Below, in pieces: positions 7,309 through 9,507 of a DNA stretch of 9,507 nt. How positions within the stretch are numbered: the first letter of the stretch is position 1; each line of letters begins with the position of its first letter. The stretch spans positions 1 to 9,507 of the forward strand of contig ONMY01000151.1 in assembly GCA_900318975.1 (NCBI GenBank), written 5' to 3'. A program made the translations under genes and the position numbers. The notes below the pieces were generated by a model. The model worked only from the letters and a program-made list of their open reading frames with translations, was not told where the DNA came from and ran no database searches. This DNA is from an uncultured Bacillota bacterium (GTDB lineage: Bacteria; Bacillota_I; Bacilli_A; Izemoplasmatales; UBA1188).

Positions 7309-7342
7309 GTTTTATTTTTAATTATTTTTATCATAAGATAAA
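7294..7342. repeat. 10-bp inverted repeat between divergent promoters
   Basis: TTTATCTTAT (7294-7303) is matched by its exact inverse ATAAGATAAA (7333-7342), separated by 29 bases. It lies between the leftward tRNA-Tyr promoter, whose -35 it touches, and the rightward PHP gene. There is no T tail suggesting a terminator. It could be a protein-binding site or chance in very AT-rich DNA. The rest of the 157-base gap (7265-7421) shows only promoter-like boxes. Confidence 0.35.
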
Positions 7343-7361
7343 AGAATATAATAATTATTTT

Positions 7362-7401
7362 TTGAAAACGAATTGTCGAATATAAATAGTTATGTAATAA
7401 T
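7362..7401 (+). promoter_or_regulatory. probable promoter region of the PHP phosphoesterase
   Basis: Two overlapping possibilities are visible: TTGAAA (7362-7367) with AATAGT (7385-7390), and TTGTCG (7373-7378) with AATAAT (7396-7401), both spaced 17 bp. I cannot choose between them. GAGG (7411-7414) is the ribosome-binding site, seven bases before the ATG at 7422. Confidence 0.45.
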
Positions 7402-7421
7402 GTTAAAAACGAGGTTATTCT

Positions 7422-8189
7422 ATGTTAGATTCGCATATACATATTGAGCATCAACCATATTCTTTAGAATTAATCGATAATATGGTTAAAGTAGCTCTTT
7501 CAAGAAATATTGATGAAATAAATATCTTAGATCACACTCATAAGTTTAGGGAATTTGAGTTTCTTTATGAACCTACTAAAGAAGACCCTGTATCTTATAT
7601 TTGGTATAAGAATCATAAAACTATAAGTATTAGCGAGTATCTAGATTTCATTAAACTTGTAAAGTCGAAAGTTTACCCAATTAAAATCAATTTTGGTTTA
7701 GAGGTATGTTATTTCGAGGAAACAGAGGATAAACTCAGAGAAGAATTAAAGAAATATGACTTTGATTTTTTAATTGGAAGTGTTCATTTTATTGATGGTT
7801 TTGCCTTTGATATAAAAAAGGAGTACTGGGATGGAAGAGATGTAGACTATCTTTACAAAAGATACTTCGAAATCACAGAATCACTCATTAAATCAAAGAT
7901 ATTCACCCAGGTGGGTCACCCAGATGCTATAAAGATATTTGATTTTTCTCCAACTTTTGATCTTCATCCATACTACGAAAAAATTGCAAAAACAATGAAA
8001 GAGTATAACATAATGACTGAAAATAATTCTGGTTTTCTAAGATATGGTTTTACAAATTGGGGATTAAATAAAGACTTCTTCGAAATATTAAAAATAAATG
8101 GTGTATGTGTTAATAAATCAAGTGATGCGCATAAGTATGAAGATATTGGAAATAAGTTTGATGAATTAGAGTCATGTAACAATTTTTGA
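7422..8189 (+). CDS. PHP-family phosphoesterase, histidinol-phosphatase-like
   Basis: This 255-residue cytoplasmic metal-dependent phosphoesterase is of the PHP type, closest by eye to HisJ/HisK histidinol-phosphatases, which release phosphate from L-histidinol phosphate in histidine synthesis. The full set of metal ligands is recognisable: H5 and H7 in DSHIH, H38 and H40 in DHTHKF, E94 in FGLEVCY, H122 in GSVHFIDG, H166 in VGHPD, and D235 and H237 in SSDAHK. Length and motif order match the family. It starts with the metal motif at the very N-terminus, as usual, with GAGG well placed upstream. No other histidine gene lies in the window, and the neighbours are a tRNA and a membrane protein, so the true substrate could be another phosphomonoester. 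It ends at TGA. No convincing terminator follows: only a weak AT hairpin (8200-8220) is present. Confidence 0.85.
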   Translation: MLDSHIHIEHQPYSLELIDNMVKVALSRNIDEINILDHTHKFREFEFLYEPTKEDPVSYIWYKNHKTISISEYLDFIKLVKSKVYPIKINFGLEVCYFEETEDKLREELKKYDFDFLIGSVHFIDGFAFDIKKEYWDGRDVDYLYKRYFEITESLIKSKIFTQVGHPDAIKIFDFSPTFDLHPYYEKIAKTMKEYNIMTENNSGFLRYGFTNWGLNKDFFEILKINGVCVNKSSDAHKYEDIGNKFDELESCNNF

Positions 8190-8229
8190 CATTAAAATAT
8201 ACTTTTTTTAACAAAAAGTAAAAGTTTAT

Positions 8230-8258
8230 TTGAAAAAATGATAAAGATTAGGTATAAT
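8230..8258 (+). promoter_or_regulatory. strong sigma-A-type promoter of the acidic-tailed membrane protein
   Basis: TTGAAA (8230-8235) and TATAAT (8253-8258) are separated by exactly 17 bp, 5/6 and 6/6 matches to consensus, making this the best promoter in the window. AGAGGTGA (8272-8279) is a strong ribosome-binding site before the ATG at 8285. High expression of the downstream gene is inferred from this. Confidence 0.8.
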
Positions 8259-8284
8259 CTTTTCTATAGAAAGAGGTGAAGAGT

Positions 8285-9507
8285 ATGAAAAAATATTTGT
8301 TTACATTATTCACTGCGCTTGCTTTAGTGCTTGCTGTTGCATTCGCTCCAGCATTAGTTAAGGCAGCCAGCAATCAATCCCCAACTCAAAATTTAACTCC
8401 AAAAGTTGAGGAAGTTAAAATAAATGGAGAAGCTGTAGAACCAATTATCACATCAGTAAGTGAAGTTGAATCATCTACAACTACTCAAGCCAAAGCACTA
8501 AAAGATGCTAAAAAGGAATTAGATGATGCATTCAAGGAAACAAAGAATGATAAAGGTGAAACTGTTAAATACATTGACTACAGCAAGGTAGACAGTGGTT
8601 TAAAGAAAAAACTAGATGATGTTGCTAAAACAATCAACAAAGATTACAACTCATCAGTATTCCAAGTAAGTTCTTTATTTGAATTCTCTCTTCCAGAAGG
8701 AAAGACTGCATCTAAAGAAAACCCTGTAACAGCTACATTTGATACTGGAACATCTGAAAAAGTTACAGTTATCCATAAAGTTGGTGATAACTGGGAAGTT
8801 GTAAGTGCAGAAGATACTCAACAATCTGGCAATAAAGTTACTGTTAAATTCACAAGTCTTTGTCCAGTTGCATTCTTAACTGCTAATCCTAACACACTAG
8901 TTCCTGCTCAAGCTGATCTAACATGGTTAATTTTTGTAGCTATTGGTGTTGTACTATTAATAATCTTATTAGTTGTATTATTGCGTAAACCAAAAGACAA
9001 AGTTGTTTCTGAAGATGAAAACAATGAACCTCAAGAAGAAGAAACTCCTGCAGATGAAGAAGCTAAAGAAGACGAGGAACAACCTGTAGAGGAAGAAACT
9101 CAAGAAGAGGAAACTCAAGAAGAGACTCAAGAAGAGACTCAAGAAGAGGAAGCTCCTGCTGAAGAAGAATCTCAAGAGGAAACTACTGAAGAAACTCCTG
9201 CTGAAGAAGAACAACCAGCTGAAGAAGAACAAACTGAAGAAGAAACTCCTGCTGAAGAAGAAACTCAAGAGGAAGAACAACCTCAAGAAGAAGAACCTAC
9301 TGAAGAACAACCTCAAGAAGAGGAAGCTCCTGCCGAAGAAGAACAACCTCAAGAAGAACAACCTCAAGAAGAAGCTGCTGCTCCTGCCGAAGAAGAACCA
9401 GCTGCTGAAGAAGCTCAAGAAGAAGAACCACAATCAGAAGAAGCGGCTCCTGCTGAAGAAACTCAAGAGGAAACTCCTGCTGAAGAACCAGCTGCTGAAG
9501 AAACTCC
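8285..9507 (+). CDS. type I membrane protein with long acidic E/Q/P/A/T-rich tail (runs off window)
   Basis: The frame is open to the window edge: 407 full codons and no stop. A signal peptide spans about residues 1-28 (MKKYLF, a hydrophobic core, then APALVKA). The extracellular part (29-211) has a charged helical stretch (about 68-120) and then a beta-rich segment with HKVGDNWEVV (164-173) and VTVKFTSLCPVAFL (185-198). That pattern resembles a domain often found just before the anchor of Firmicutes surface proteins. One transmembrane helix (212-233) is followed by RKPKDK, so the positive-inside rule puts the C-terminus in the cytoplasm. From 243 on there are over 160 residues made almost only of E, Q, P, A and T, with hardly any Lys and no aromatic residue. 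The sole cysteine is C193. I do not recognise the protein and its function is unknown. The start is fixed by an excellent promoter and ribosome-binding site. Confidence 0.85.
   Translation, partial: MKKYLFTLFTALALVLAVAFAPALVKAASNQSPTQNLTPKVEEVKINGEAVEPIITSVSEVESSTTTQAKALKDAKKELDDAFKETKNDKGETVKYIDYSKVDSGLKKKLDDVAKTINKDYNSSVFQVSSLFEFSLPEGKTASKENPVTATFDTGTSEKVTVIHKVGDNWEVVSAEDTQQSGNKVTVKFTSLCPVAFLTANPNTLVPAQADLTWLIFVAIGVVLLIILLVVLLRKPKDKVVSEDENNEPQEEETPADEEAKEDEEQPVEEETQEEETQEETQEETQEEEAPAEEESQEETTEETPAEEEQPAEEEQTEEETPAEEETQEEEQPQEEEPTEEQPQEEEAPAEEEQPQEEQPQEEAAAPAEEEPAAEEAQEEEPQSEEAAPAEETQEETPAEEPAAEET
9011..9507 (+). repeat. low-complexity acidic repeat region, purine-rich coding strand
   Basis: This stretch encodes the acidic tail and is built from degenerate units such as EETPAEEE, QEEEQPQ and EETQ. 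On the plus strand it is mainly GAA/GAG codons broken by ACT, CAA, CCT and GCT. The units are irregular but always keep the frame. It continues past the window edge. The apparent open frame on the opposite strand is a product of this composition. Confidence 0.85.
9098..9148 (+). repeat. four near-tandem copies of a 12-bp unit
   Basis: The unit ACTCAAGAAGAG (Thr-Gln-Glu-Glu) occurs exactly at 9098-9109, 9113-9124, 9125-9136 and 9137-9148. A single GAA codon separates the first two and the last three are head to tail. Exact DNA identity suggests recent slippage or recombination, and whole-unit changes would alter tail length without breaking the frame. Confidence 0.85.

Noticed and set aside
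8200..8220. Hairpin TACTTTTT/AAAAAGTA after the PHP gene as a terminator
   Set aside because: The stem is almost all A-T pairs and is followed by AAAGTTTA, not a T run. It is too weak to call a terminator.
8978..9433. Open frame of 151 codons on the minus strand, rich in Phe, Ser, Leu and Arg
   Set aside because: It is the mirror of the GAA/GAG repeats (TTC/CTC on the other strand). It has no ribosome-binding site and an implausible composition, and the plus-strand frame has a promoter, signal peptide and ordered domains.
9011..9507. Repeat region as a CRISPR array
   Set aside because: Units are short, degenerate and in frame with a continuous coding sequence. There are no unique spacers of constant length.

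Overview
The window is AT-rich DNA from a low-GC, Gram-positive-type bacterium (Bacillota or Mycoplasmatota). The signs are AGGAG-type ribosome-binding sites, TTGAAA/TATAAT promoters spaced 17 bp apart, and T-tailed hairpin terminators. Every tryptophan I checked is TGG, no TGA lies inside a gene, and two genes end at TGA, so the standard bacterial code fits best. The species cannot be named from this sequence. A gut Erysipelotrichia- or RF39-like lineage is a guess.

Layout. Bases 1-140 hold the C-terminal membrane anchor of a surface-type protein that has no start codon and sits behind stops in all three frames, followed by a strong terminator (168-201). A promoter (212-240) then drives a two-gene unit: a Gfo/Idh/MocA-family dehydrogenase (271-1233) and a 959-residue M16C/presequence-protease-like zinc peptidase (1248-4127), closed by a hairpin at 4134-4158. 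A second unit of three tightly packed genes follows. It encodes a small membrane protein with tandem RCK_C (TrkA_C) domains (4235-5227), a YkgJ-type cysteine-cluster protein (5234-5839), and a PlsC-type acyltransferase carrying an inserted zinc ribbon and an extra C-terminal domain (5836-7125). It ends at a bidirectional terminator (7141-7174) shared with a convergent tRNA-Tyr(GUA) gene (7180-7264, minus strand). Rightward from there lie a PHP-family phosphoesterase resembling HisJ/HisK histidinol-phosphatase (7422-8189) and, behind a near-consensus promoter, a membrane protein that runs off the window (8285-9507). That protein has a signal peptide, an extracellular domain, one transmembrane helix and a very long Glu/Gln/Pro/Ala/Thr tail predicted to be cytoplasmic.

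Most genes are housekeeping-like. The parts most worth a second look are the acidic-tailed membrane protein, the membrane/RCK_C protein with a potassium-channel-like pore motif, the zinc-ribbon acyltransferase, and the start-less membrane anchor at the left edge. I saw no CRISPR array, insertion sequence, phage gene or recognised defence system. There is no gene-free stretch longer than 300 bases.
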